From contig JAKJXP020000046.1 in the NCBI GenBank assembly GCA_022225965.2, forward strand, positions 248,001-312,000: 64,000 nt of DNA, written 5' to 3'. Below, piece by piece: positions 23,579-35,089 of this stretch. Source of the stretch: Diatrype stigma (Eukaryota > Ascomycota > Sordariomycetes > Xylariales > Diatrypaceae). A model generated the notes under the pieces. That model made no database searches. It had not been told where the DNA came from and saw only the letters and a program-made list of their open reading frames with translations. Positions within the stretch are counted from its first letter, which is position 1; each line of letters opens with the position of its first letter. The translations under genes and the position numbers were made by a program.

Positions 23579-25601
23579 AGGCGGTCCTCCGAGTAGAACT
23601 GCCAGCTGCAGTTCTGCGCCGTGGACCGCCGAGTTCATGAAGATGCGCTCCGACAGCTTGAGCCAGTTGCACACGTGCAAGGAGCTCGGTGAAGGGGGGG
23701 CGGAGCGCCTCCCGCTGTTGTTGCGGGATCTGCAACTGGCGGTTGTTGGAGGCGCTGTCGGAGGCACTCGTCAGTCCGGACGCTTGTTCAAATGCGAAGC
23801 TAAAGCAAAGCCAAAGCAAAGCAAAAGAAAAAGGTGCTGGAGTCGTATTGATCTGGTAGGCTTCAGGTCAGTTTCAGGATACTCCCGAGGAAGTGGGAAT
23901 TAGCTATAGGAGTGGCATACCTCTCTGGTGACACGGAAGGATGCGGAAGAACTCAAGGGATCTTATCTCAAAGTTCGAGTAGAATTGACTCGGCCCTGTT
24001 GGCCTCAGTGGCCCGGATATCCAGGAACCCTGACTATGGTCAATCTTTCATTCAACCGATTCGCACGGGGAACCTCACAGCGCGTGCCATGGGAGAAGAC
24101 TTACTGGTGAGGACAAACTGTCCGACTGTCGCCGAGAAACCGGAGTCCGGAGAGCTAGATCACACACAATCTGTTAGCTGTTATTCCAATCACGTAAATG
24201 GAAGTAATGACAGTTGATGAGAAAAGGTGGAAAATCAGGAAAATACATACCAAGTTACCGACTAGAATGCAGTACAGGAACTGAATTGCCCCCATCACGG
24301 CAATGGATGCTAAGAAGGCATCCAGCCGTTCATGCCACTTCAGAGTGGTGGGGAGGCACTCAAGCTCTTGTTGACATGTGATTAAACGACCGGTGCAGCG
24401 GCAAGGTATGCCAGGCAATGCACATTCTAGAGTGAGCCTCACCCACACTCTCCCGAAGGGCAAGCAGAGCCCGCACCAAGGTCAGGTGAGTGAGTGTGCT
24501 ACTCACCCATCGGACTGAACCGAGGGGAGCGCCGCCCCTCCTAATCGCATGTAATGATGGCGAATTTTTAGCGAAGGTTAAGCAAGATGGTGTAGCGAGG
24601 GTTAAGCAAGATGCTTTAGCCAGATGCTCCCATATTGCGAAGTGTCGATGCCACCATCTATCTCGTCGGTCATCACGTGGTCCCTCGACCACTCCCGGTA
24701 TGTTGGAGTTCAGAAGAAAGGTGGCGAGCAAGTTGAAGGGGTAGCCACCGTTCTTCAAACGGAACACATAAAGCAAGAAGCTGTACGTCAGGTACAGCAT
24801 GCCACCCATCGAAGTGGTGGGCCGACGAGCCGCACCCACCGAGATAGTGGGCTGGCGAGCCGCACCCACCGCTCTTCCGACTGGCAAGCAGCACCCTCAC
24901 CCTTCAGGCTGAACCGAGGGGAGCGCCGCCCTCTGATCCCAGGCAATGATGGCAAAGTTTAGCCAGTTGACTTTTTGGTGGGTTTAGTGGGCGGGTGCCA
25001 TAGAACTCTGTGCAGGTGTAGGATCATGGCTGTCCGGGGGAACGTCATTAATGCCAATGCCGTCGGAGTCAGAAAGTATATGCATGTCGTAAGGGGCAGT
25101 GTTAGTGCACAACTTGACATGGAAGTTGAACAAGATATGCCTTGCGGCCCTTGCCCTTGCCGGCGACGGCACGCAAGGCCGACCACCACCCCTAATCCCA
25201 AGCAATAAGGGCGGGTTTTGGCTAGATGGTTGAGCCAGTTGGTTGAGCCAGATGGTTTAGCAAGTTTAGCCAGATGGTCCCATGGATAGTATTGGGCCTT
25301 ATGGACGCGATCGCTAGTAGGAACGCGTCCGGTGTTTGTTGAGCATGGGAGGGAAAATAGCAGGTGGTGAGCGTATATTAGCGATAGCAAGTCGAGCCAG
25401 AGCCTTCTTAGCGTCGGTGGCCATTGGAAAGGTACGGCTGTCGGTTACAGTGACACCGTTGATGCCAAACGGTACACATGGCGGCCATTATCTGTCGCCC
25501 ACTGGTGCAGGGCGGGGTTGAAGCTGCGCTTCTGACGAGCACTGCTAAACGGCATCAGGTCCTCACTTCCACAGGGCTTGTGGAGGACCTCAGCCTCAGA
25601 G

Positions 25602-25622
25602 CCACCCCCCCCCCCCCCCCCC
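25602..25622 (+). repeat. Poly-C tract (about 19)
   Basis: Uninterrupted C run within non-coding mosaic DNA. Prone to sequencing length error. Confidence 0.9.
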
Positions 25623-26039
25623 ATGGCATGGAGCAGAAGCGTGGGAGGCGCCATGAAGGGGTTGGTGTTCAGCATGCCACCGTCAGAAGAGCTATTGACA
25701 CATAAATGTCAGCTCTGCTTGTCGGAATAAAGTCGAGTAATCGGCATTCGTGGCAGGTGGATTCCCACCACTGTCGACGCTGCTCTGAATTCCCTTCGTG
25801 ATGGTAGGTATCTAGCAAGCAGGGGCAAATTGCGCAGGAGAGGCAGCAAAAGCAATGAAAGCAAAAGCTATGGTGGGAGCTATGGTGGCTGATATAATTC
25901 AATGTAAATATTACACATCTCAGTGGGATACAGCTGATTATGTGCAGGGTTTCATTGAAGTGTACCGGCCCCAGGGTGTGGCGCGGTTGCTTTTTCGCTG
26001 TCCAGTGCCTCCGAACCTGCGTCTCCCCGTCGTTTCCCC

Positions 26040-26155
26040 CCTCCACTCACCAGCGAGCGACGCTGGGCTCAAGATAGCTTTAGAAAGCACCGCCAAGGGG
26101 TGCCAACGTGTCTGTGTTGTTGATATTGGGGCCAACTGCGAGCGTTGAAGCGTAA
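26040..26155 (-). pseudogene. ALG7: ALG7 C-terminal fragment, second copy
   Basis: Minus-strand pieces CYPRHHL, RFNAR and, after an insertion of about 70 bp, LEPSVAR recur in the order of the ALG7 C-terminal region, spread over different frames. The same FNAR...LLEPSVAR stretch is intact in the neighbouring larger copy at 26715-27262. It is a broken duplicate with no coding capacity. Only short matches support it, so the assignment leans on the adjacent copy. Confidence 0.55.
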
Positions 26156-26223
26156 AGGTGGTGACGCGGGTAGCATTGCGATCTAGTTGCGTTGGATACA
26201 ATAGCCTTGAATTCGTCAGTGAA

Positions 26224-26314
26224 CTCGACGTTGTTGAAGAATACCCAGTCGTAGTGGTGCGTCGCACGATTGTCAAACCGACAACATGACTGGATCTTCT
26301 TCAACAACGTCGAG
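26224..26314. repeat. 27-bp inverted repeat, 37-bp spacer
   Basis: CTCGACGTTGTTGAAGAA at the left (26224-26250) is matched in inverse orientation at 26288-26314 with about three mismatches. It lies directly upstream, on the minus strand, of the second ALG7 fragment. Confidence 0.85.
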
Positions 26315-26714
26315 CACAATGAGAGCTCATTGCGCGGGAGCGAGGTAGCAAAAGTACGGAAAGCGAAAGCTATGGTGGGAGCTATGGTGGCTGGCCCACT
26401 CCGATAGAAACCATACACACCTCAGTGTGATACAGCTGAGAATATGTAGCATTTCTATCGGAGTCGTCCGAGGTGGGACGCGGCTGCTTTTTGCTATCCG
26501 GCGCCTTCGTACCGGGTGGTGGTTAGGTTCGTGTACCCGTCTTGAAATCCTCGTAGCTCATGATTAGATGGCAGAGCATAGATGGCAGAGGATCGTGATG
26601 GCTCTTGCCTCGGCGCCGTCGGCAGAGGTGGTCACACCGTTCGTTCATGCACCGGGTGCCTCTGCATGCAGGGTCCGTTCCTGCTGCTACCACCTCGTTG
26701 CCGTCATCCATACC

Positions 26715-27262
26715 TCAGCGGGCGACGCTGGGCTCGAGCAGCCCGGTGCGAGCGTTGAAGTGAGGCAGGCTGCCCACTCCGACAGAAAACTGTACACATC
26801 TCAGCGTATTGCAACCTCTTGAGGCTACCTGGAAGAGCACCATTCCGAGGTTGTGGTAATCCTGGTTGCTGTACAGGAGCTTGAAGATGCTGGGGGACCA
26901 GCCGCAAGACAAGGGTCTTCGAGAAGTGACCGAGGATGCCAACTGCGGCGAAGACCATCCCTGCGAAGTAGCAATAGCAATAGGTGTTGCCGACGGAGAT
27001 GCGGGCGGGGCACCAGTTATGGGCCAGCAGGGCGAGGCTGACTCCCAGTAATGGCAGCGGTTGTCTATAACTCAAGACATACCTTGTAATGTTTGTGGGC
27101 GTCAGTTCCATGCATTACCACCATGGAAGTGAAGGAGAAAAGTGAGCAGCAAAAGGTGCGGGTCTGTGGTCAGGTGCAGACAGGTTGTCGTGAGGAAGAG
27201 CACGCCGTTGAAAGCGAGCAGCGCGGCGATGACCACGCTTTGAGACATCTCGACCCCGTTAC
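26715..27262 (-). pseudogene. ALG7: ALG7 (UDP-GlcNAc:dolichyl-phosphate GlcNAc-1-P transferase) pseudogene fragment
   Basis: The minus strand shows successive ALG7-like blocks: GNGVEMSQSVVIAALL (about 27260), [26 protein letters not shown] with [31 protein letters not shown], and then in a shifted frame [11 protein letters not shown] and [13 protein letters not shown]. In intact ALG7 this is one continuous polytopic ER-membrane segment bearing the NGIE and GDTYCYFAG motifs of the GlcNAc-1-P transferase family. Here the blocks lie in at least three frames with stops between them, a 6-bp expansion doubles Cys-Tyr, and the conserved Asp of GDTYC is Asn. The N-terminal half was not found. It is a decayed partial copy; the working gene must lie elsewhere. 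Confidence 0.8.
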
Positions 27263-28372
27263 CCCTGCGGGTGAAAAGCGTGGGAGTGGAGGGGCAACGG
27301 GATCGATACGCTAGAGATGAGCACACGAGGAAGCGAAGGTGATGCCTATCAGCTGTGGTTGCTATTATCGTTTGTACTGCAATCAGCTCGGCTACTGACA
27401 GCCCCAGGTTGCAACAGGTGTTGAGCAAAGATGAGCAAAGATGAGCAAATGCACGATTATCCCACCAGCTATCAGAAACTTGGACATAAGCTTATTCAGC
27501 CAATGCAAAAATATCAACATCAACTGGGAAGGACTCATTGTCCTTAGGCCAACAGTGAATCGCATCACGATCGACTAGTTGGGATGCCAAAAATGTGACA
27601 AGTCGATACGTTATTGCAGTGGCTTCAGCACCAGATTCGAATGATGATTATATCATCAATCGTGGTTGCGCACTGGACATCATATCCTCATAACGCCTAG
27701 CCTCACGGTCGAGCTCAGATCGTACGAAGCTCGCACGCCCTTGCAACCTGATCAAGTCTGATGGTATTGGCGAAAGTCCCTAGGGGATGTAGGGAGTAGG
27801 GAAGGTATTGTCCAAGAATCTAGGTGGCGCATATTTGGACTTGACCTGAGGTTCCGCCGCATAATGTGGTCCAGAGCCAGGGGACGGATGGAATGTAGCA
27901 AGTGGAAGGCGAGAAGCCAGGAATTAGGAGAGCCAGGAAGCCAGGAAGCAATGTCGGAGGGGTAGGTCTTGCCCTATTGCCAAGGCAGTGTCGTCGTTGG
28001 AGCGAGATGAAGGCTCATCGGCCAGATTCCGGAAGCAAAGGCAAGGAAGAGCCAGACGCCATGTTCTCGTCAATGATGTTATCACCGTAACGCCAGGCTT
28101 CTCGGGTGGAAGCGCAAGCTCGGCAGAAGCAATTGCATCGTTGTTACCGTTCCGATCCTTTTTGCAGTTGCGGTTGCGACGCCGACTCGTGGCGTTCTTC
28201 TTTGACGCACTCGTCGCATTTCTCAACAGCGAAAGCGAAAGTGAGAGCAAAAGCGAAAGCAAAGCCCACTGTTTTCATGATATGCAAGAATTCTCGAGCA
28301 CTAGCCGTCCTCTTATTCACCTTGATCTTGACTTGGGCCTCAGCTTCCACCCTGTTGTCTTCAGATGATGAC

Positions 28373-28492
28373 ACCTCTAACCAGAGTGACTGGTAAGAGG
28401 GAACCTCTAACCAGAGTGACTGGTAAGAGGGAACCTCTAACCAGAGTGACTGGTAAGAGGGAACCTCTAACCAGAGTGACTGGTAAGAGGGA
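28373..28492 (+). repeat. 30-bp tandem repeat, four perfect copies
   Basis: Four identical 30-bp units starting ACCTCTAACCAG. Each unit is nearly palindromic: CCTCTAACCAG is followed after five bases by CTGGTAAGAGG, about 11-bp arms with one or two mismatches. Identity between copies suggests recent expansion. Read on the minus strand it gives a repeated SYQSLWLEVP, but no gene is supported. Confidence 0.95.
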
Positions 28493-29710
28493 CCACCAGC
28501 TAAACAACAACAGGGGTTGGCCTCCGACTTGAGGGTGGTTGCTATGCGAAAGCGAAAGCAGAAGCAACAAGCAAAAGCAAAGCCGATTGTTGCCATGGCA
28601 TGCAAGCATTCCACCCAGTCTATCTCCCCGGTTTATGGGGAGTATCTTCTACGAAGAATAGAGACTCCAGGACACTGGCTGTCCTTTGGTCAACGTTGAT
28701 CTTCGGCTTCTTCAGAATGTCCACCCTGTTGTGTTCTTCTGCCGTGGCTTCTTACGGGGGTTTCGGTGTCCCTTCTTGATCTTGGTCTTCGGCTGGGCGG
28801 TGGTTGCATTGGCTATGTGTAAAGGCTTTTCTTCAAGTCCAAAGCCTCCGATGGCAACCACCGCCCAAGTTCAGTTCGTTGAATGGAATGAATCGTGGTG
28901 GGCCTTGAACCTTCTGCTGGGCATTTGGACTGTGTGCAGACTGTCTAAGGATGCAGCCTAAGCTGCATAACCTTTGGTGATAACTTGTATAAAAGCATGG
29001 GAGTTGGTCATGTAACTTAGACTGCATCCCTAGACAACCCATACACAATCCAATACGGCGTTGAATGACACAGCTGACTGCAAAGGCCAGGCCTTGTTCA
29101 ATGGGAGATTGTCGGATTCAGGAGTCTAAAGGGGCCCAGGAGTCTGGTAGGAGGGACCTCCATGCCGTGGATTAATCTCTTCTTCCGCCCCTCTCCCTCG
29201 GAGGTCAGTCTTATGGATGAGACGGTCCTCCAGCGTCTGCTTGCTGTTGCCTTGAGTGTCGACGATGTCGCTGGCGGCCAAGGTATTTGAAGCTCTGCGT
29301 TACTTTGTAGCGAGCTAGCAAGACGACTCTGGAGGGTGTTCCCCAGAGTCATCGGGGATGAGGCGTACGCGTTCCGGATTAGCACTTGTGTCTGGCTGCT
29401 GCGCCTCTGACTCTTCCGTTTCTGTACCAATTCCTGGTCGGATGCTAAGCTAAGGACTTAGTCCTGCTTCTGCTTCCTGTGCTGTCTGTGCTGTATGTGT
29501 TTCTCGTGCTCGTTGTGCTCGTACCGCTTGCATTGCTCTTGCTGCTAGCGAAAGGAGCGGTAAGAGTCTGTCGGATAGGGAACCAGGACTAGGTGGTATG
29601 ACCATGGCACGGCAAAGTCTGGGCACTCTCTGTCTCGTCGCATTCGCAGAGGCTGACACTGATGGTAGTGATGTTGGTGGTGCCGTAGGTGGTCGTCGCA
29701 CTGGTCGTGG

Positions 29711-29770
29711 CGGCGCCGATGGGAGTGGCGCCGATGGCAGTGGCGCCGATGGCAGTTGCGCCGATGGGGG
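29711..29770 (+). repeat. 15-bp tandem repeat (GGCGCCGATGGCAGT-like)
   Basis: About four head-to-tail 15-bp units with small variations. The minus-strand translation gives repeated Pro-Ser-Ala-Pro-Leu; no gene is supported. Confidence 0.85.
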
Positions 29771-30097
29771 CGACGATGAAGCCGCTTCTTCAGGCACGTC
29801 CGGTAAGGTTGTATGGTTCTCATGGGGAGCCTTGTCGCTCTAGTGGAGGCATATAGGAGGACCAAGTAGCAAGTAGCTAGGTGAAGAGGTGAAGCAAATA
29901 GCAACCAGCTATGTGGAGGTGCAAGTATCCACGATTTGGCGAGGTATGGTTGATACAAGAATCGGTACACCTTCGAAGGTTGCCATTCAAGCCGCTGGGC
30001 CCGAGTTTGTACTCGGCTCGGAAACGATTGTCGGCTAGTTGCACCAGCCTGTTGCCGTGTGTTGCCGGCATGCCGTTGGCTAGATTCCCGGCCTTCT

Positions 30098-30139
30098 CTA
30101 GAGTATACTCTAGGTTGCAGGCTCTAGAGTATACTCTAG
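30098..30139. repeat. Two copies of a 16-bp perfect palindrome
   Basis: CTAGAGTATACTCTAG occurs at 30098-30113 and 30124-30139, within a directly repeated 26-bp unit. Possibly a protein-binding site or a cruciform-prone repeat. Confidence 0.92.
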
Positions 30140-30766
30140 ATTGCAGGCCGAGATTTCCTTCGGGTCCCAGCTTCAGGCGACTCGAGTAAACCAAGATTCC
30201 CACTGGGAAGTCTCGGTCTAAGAGACAGTCTTTTCTGAGCCCAGTGTAGCCAAGTAAAGCAAAGGCCAGCATAACTAAGCCGAGCAAAAGCCAGCACAGC
30301 ATAAGAGGTGGATTGCAACGAAGTTGAAGCAATTGATGACTAAACCAATGGTTAGCCTAGATCATCGGCGATTCTTGTAGGTCACCTTACCAGCGCAAAT
30401 GAGAGTCCCGTGGTGCTGAGCAAAGCCGACTTGGTCTGGCGATTCACCCAAGCCACCTAGGTAGGCAAAGCAAAAGCCGGCATAGCCAAGCGTGGAGCAA
30501 AGGGAATTGGCGACAGAGAGAGGGACGGTGGCGGCGTCATTCCGTGGTTGTAACCCTGTGAAAAGCGAAATCGAGCATAGCTAGGCGAAGCAAAAGCTAG
30601 CATGGCTTGGAGTAGCTTCAATATCGGAAAGGAGAGCCATGGTGGCGTGATTGTTGCTATCGCCCCGTAGAAAGCAAAAGCTAGGATAGCTAGGGAAATC
30701 AAGGTCCAAGCTCGTATTGTGTTGCAGCCGAAGATGTGTGCGCGGTTGCGAGCCTATTCGCAATCC

Positions 30767-30831
30767 CCGGCAACGTTAACGACGCGGGATGGGAAGGTCG
30801 GAGTATGCCGTCCCTCCCGCGTCGTTGCCGG
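30767..30831. repeat. Inverted repeat around CCGGCAACG...CGACGCGGGA
   Basis: The left arm 30767-30794 carries a 6-base insertion relative to the right arm 30811-30831; otherwise they are reverse complements with about one mismatch. Hairpin-forming, non-coding. Confidence 0.8.
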
Positions 30832-32800
30832 TACCAGCCTCCACTCTTCCTCCGGAGGCACAGCCCCCCCGGTGTGGGATGACAGAGTCCCCACGAAAGT
30901 AAAAGCGTGGCAGGAGCAGTGTCGGGAAGTTGTGCAGGTGATAGAGCCCCCATGAGAGTCAAGCGTGGGAGAGGGGGGCATCTTTCAGGACTGCCAACCA
31001 GGGCCATCGCCTTCTTTCCAGCCCATGTAAGTCGATGCAACGCCTTCAGGATTGGAGGCGGTGCCTCGTTAAATCCACGGGAAGATTTTACGACCACTCC
31101 AAATTTATAGTACGCACCCTATAATATGACATGTTAGTTACCTACATTATGGTACTGTTCCATTGTTCTTACTTACCCAATTACTTTGGAAATGGGATGT
31201 GACCTGTTCACTTCTCCTTCCTAGTCCAGTTAGCATATCAGTCTTTGCGAATGTTCTTGATAGTGAAAATACTTACCAGGATGCATGGCCGTGTTTCGGC
31301 CACTGGGCATCGATATGGGTAGGTCCAGAATGGACCGGCCCCCAAGTCGAGCCAGCACAGGGTCGTATGCCTCGAAGAGGACTTGGTGGTGTAGAACAAG
31401 TGTATAGAACACTATATTCTACTACCGCCAGTCCTTTGACCAGACGGAAGTAGCGCAGCGACAGCAACTCGTTGAAGGGGATGAAGCCCGGAGGCATTCA
31501 ATCCTGAGCCAGAGTAAAGCAAAAGCAAGAACTAGCCATCCTCCGGTCTAGCGAAGCCGACAGTCTCCCCGGCTGCAGCCATAATGGACACCTGGCTCGA
31601 CCCTGCCATCAAGACCTGGTTGCAGAACATACTTGCAGTCTGGTCTTTATGACAGAGCCGAGCAGGGCCACCCTTAAAAGTGTTGGACCCGTCACATTGG
31701 TTGACACCCAACAATGCCAGGGACGACATGAGGAACAATGTTGAGATGAGATAGACGGTGACGTGACCAGAGTCTATCTTGAAAGCGTGGGAGTGGGAGT
31801 GGTACTTGGCCATCTCCGTTGGCAATTCCGCCTCTTCTATGCAATCCTGTATGTAGGATCATTGACCTTTGAAACACGAGACTCGTCAGATAAAATACAT
31901 TATGAGAGAAAATATCATCAAGAACTTACGTTGCGGTGCACTGGTGTTTTCAGTAAGGCTCTTTTCATCAGCTCTTTTGCCGAATCCATCATCTTGGAAA
32001 GACGCGTCTTCTGGGATGCGCTATTCTTGACAGGCTGGAATCTGTTCTTTGATACCGTTAGCCATACCAGAACGCTGTTGTACCCACGTTCACCACATCA
32101 TACCTGGTGTTATAGGCACTGTCTGAGGGCATCGTGGGTTGGTATCTGTGTCTAAGGAGGGAATATCACATGGTGTAGAGGGGAATCGTGACAATTGCAT
32201 GCGAGATTTGATGGGTACTGGAATAGACAAGGGAAGCACTGATGGGAAAGTATAGAATAGGGCCATTCGCAATTGTCACAAATGTCATGGTAGAACTGGC
32301 GAATAGATGGGTGAAGGAAGCTCTAGCTAGTGAAGTGATGGAATGGAACATTGACTTACTGTGTGCCTTCAGAATTGTTGCTTGTAATCGATCATGTCTA
32401 GTAACCATCGTGTGGATAGTAGTAACGAGTAGTGACTGTATGGGAAGAGAGAAGATTAATGCTTTGTATGTTGTTTGAAGTCATCAACAGTAGGTCTTAC
32501 CTTCGCGTCAAAAGCACGATTGGCTTTCCCGAGTTCAATCAATTCGAACTGAGATATCAGCTGCTCCATGACTGGATGCTTTCACTCGTAGGTCTGTATG
32601 GCATCTCGACTGCTTGGATAGAATCAATAAGGTGTTGGGAGGTGATGATGGTGGAGGAGAAATCAATGACGTGTTATTTGCTAGTATCACTTACTCTTCT
32701 CTTGATTTCAATGGAGAGGTACGCTTGTAGGGCTAGAAGCAACAGCGAATGGAGGGTTCCTCGATAATCAGTGGTGCTTGAGGAGGTGAAGATGGAGCAT

Positions 32801-34840
32801 GGTTGGTAGGCGAAGGTTCATAGTTGGATGTAGATGAGCTCCTACAGGAAGCAGTTGCAAAAGCCAATACGTATCAACATGGGCAAAGGGTAGAAGATGA
32901 TGTGCAACTTGCAAGGAAAAGAGGCAAGAAGGAGGTTTATCTGATGATGGAGTGTTCATCTCTTGATAGAATGGGAGATGGATGGATGGGTTGAAGGGCT
33001 GGTGCTCTGTGATCAGGCTGTCTTGTGTTGTGTTGTTGTTTTGGGGGAAAGGGTTGCTGGAAAACACGTGGGGGAGGGCTGGCTTAAGTAGTAAATTCTG
33101 GGCTGGGGGAGGAAACGCAATCAGCCTGCCAGGGTTTTGTTTTTATTTTTCTTTCGTGGGGAACAATTGTAGCCCTTTTGTGTTTCGACTGCTGACAGTC
33201 GAAAGCATACAATCAGCCTGTCAGAGCGGAGTATAGCTGCAGGTGTTTGCGTTTCGACTGTCAGCAGTCGAAAGATCAGGGGGGCTGGCAGCCGCAGGTA
33301 TACAAGTATACTTCACAACACCAGGAAAGGAAGGAACGCTGCTGTGTTTGATACAAATCAACCTAGACAGTTCCGTCCGGTCCCCCTAGGGTGCGCATAA
33401 GCGCCGACTAGCTTGACAATAGTCAGCTTGAATGTAGTTTCCCCATGATAGTGTATTAGGTAGCGTGTGAGTGAATGGGGGCGGGTGGACTTTTATGTGA
33501 TTTTATTGTGCGCTTGGTCTTGACCTTTGGTCCAAGCTAGAAGAATAGCCCTTTGAACTGTGTGTGGGACTAGGACTTTGGTCTTGAAGTGCTGGAGGTC
33601 TCTTAGGTTTGCGTTACATCCCCGAAGTCCATCCATGTCTTGTATATTTGCCGTTGGAGCACTACGAACAATTAGTGCCTGCTGCCTGCTGGGATTGTAT
33701 TGTAATGGCAGAGTCCATGTATGTCTGTAATCCGGACTACTTGACTTGACACTTTCCTCATAACGTCCAGGACTACGGTGTAGCTGAACTGTGCGCCTCT
33801 ATTCCAGAGCCACTGGCTCGTACCCTGTCTTGCTTACGTGCATGTTTGGTATATTATCGGGATTAGATGGTTCCAGACGAAACTGGGTGTGTCTTCATTT
33901 ATTCCCTCAATAGGAAAAACCCAAGCGCTTTAACTTTACCATGGTGATTGTCTCGTACACAAGCACCGCTAGGATGTCAGGAAAGGGGTCAATAAAGGGG
34001 TAATTGAAAAGGGGTAATGGATCCATCCTGGTTTGGCGCTAGCGTGGAAGGCGAGAGATTTATCCGAACCTTTCCCGAGCTGCCTAACGTCATATGCGCA
34101 GTGCATGGATCCGAGCATCTTAACCTTTGAGTAAATAGTAGCTTGAAGACAGATGATTCATGTCAACCTCACTCAGTCGTTAGGAGAACATTGAAGTATG
34201 CAGTGATTATGGAAACCTCGCAGCAATTTGGAGGTGTCAAAGGCCATACGAGAAACAAGTCCGGGGCTAGACGTGAGTGCATCCGCCCTTTCATTTCTTA
34301 AGGCACCTTATACCTAAATTGGGGCGATCATTAGGTAAGGTCGGCAGTTGCCTACAGGTTCAGGTTGCAAGATGGTGGAACAATGAATGCAAGGGATGCA
34401 ACACCATTGAATACCTCCGGGGTCCTCCTACCTGCCTCCCTAGCTGCCTGTCCCATGTATGTAACTACTCAACGAGGGGCGAGGGGATGTAAAACAAGGA
34501 GACAAGGTCCCATGGCCCTTCCCGCTCTTCTTATCTGGAAGCCTCCGGTCCACGGGTATTCGTAATGGCAGGAGTGGAATAAGCTTGAGATCACCTTTGG
34601 GGCATTCTTTTTGTTCGCACTCGTTCCATCAAGCTCCGGCTACAGAGGTGTCTCATTCAAGTTTCTTCATAATGCGACAACGTGATGGGGTTTACTAACA
34701 TCTTCCTTCCTCTAGCCTCCCGGCCTAGATCCTCAACAAAGGGTCCCCTAGATACCGACGAGTGAGTTGGCTTCCTTGCCCATGTATACAGGTACCATGT
34801 AGTAGGTACCTGTGCCTATTCTACAAGTGATGCATGCCGC
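32801..34840. other. Gene-free stretch with paired palindromes
   Basis: No gene recognised. The only notable structure is the pair of 22-bp palindromic sites at 33183-33273. The right end must contain the promoter of the TRAPPC12-like gene. Confidence 0.5.
33183..33273. repeat. Inverted pair of 22-bp palindromic sites
   Basis: TTTCGACTGCTGACAGTCGAAA (33183-33204) and its exact reverse complement (33252-33273) lie 47 bp apart. Each copy has perfect 9-bp arms (TTTCGACTG/CAGTCGAAA) around a 4-base centre. The nested symmetry suggests a protein-binding site or the ends of a small foldback element. Confidence 0.9.
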
Positions 34841-35089
34841 TTGCTGACGCTCAACCCTCCCAGTGCGCCACCCCTGTCACCACAAGTAGCAGCAGCGCGC
34901 CTCAGCTCCAGCAGCCGGTCCGCCAGCCGACCCGCAAGTCCGCACGTCATCGCCGCCGGCGTCGGGTCCACCCTGCGGCGCATCGGCTCACCCGCCATCA
35001 GAAGCGGATCGCCAGCTCCAGCGCCAGCGCGGCCGCCATCAGCAGCAGCCAGCAGCCCGGCCTCCTCGTCGGCGAGGACCACCGCCACC

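Larger units (their letters stand above)
23131..32800. repeat. Mosaic of diverged partial duplications with AAAAGC islands
   Basis: No intact gene could be read in this 9.7 kb. Recurrent features are AAAAGC/GCAAAGC tracts (23523, 25855, 26360, 28225, 28550, 30245, 30289, 30470, 30590, 30675, 31518), duplicated fragments, and broken pieces of ALG7. A 23-bp identical segment beginning CTGAACCGAGGGGAGC occurs at 24515-24537 and 24909-24931. The segment AAAGCTATGGTGGGAGCTAT occurs near 25862 and 26367. Minus-strand frames contain hydrophobic runs but are interrupted by stops and frameshifts. The pattern fits repeated duplication and decay of a few source segments. Confidence 0.6.

Noticed and set aside
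28144..28614. 156-codon minus-strand ORF with four SYQSLWLEVP repeats
   Set aside because: The repetition comes from the 30-bp tandem repeat and AAAAGC islands; no start context, introns or homology.
32242..33067. Overlapping plus and minus ORFs that might form a small gene
   Set aside because: A minus-strand splice model gave plausible pieces (for example FELIELGKANRAFDAK) but no consistent frame or domain.
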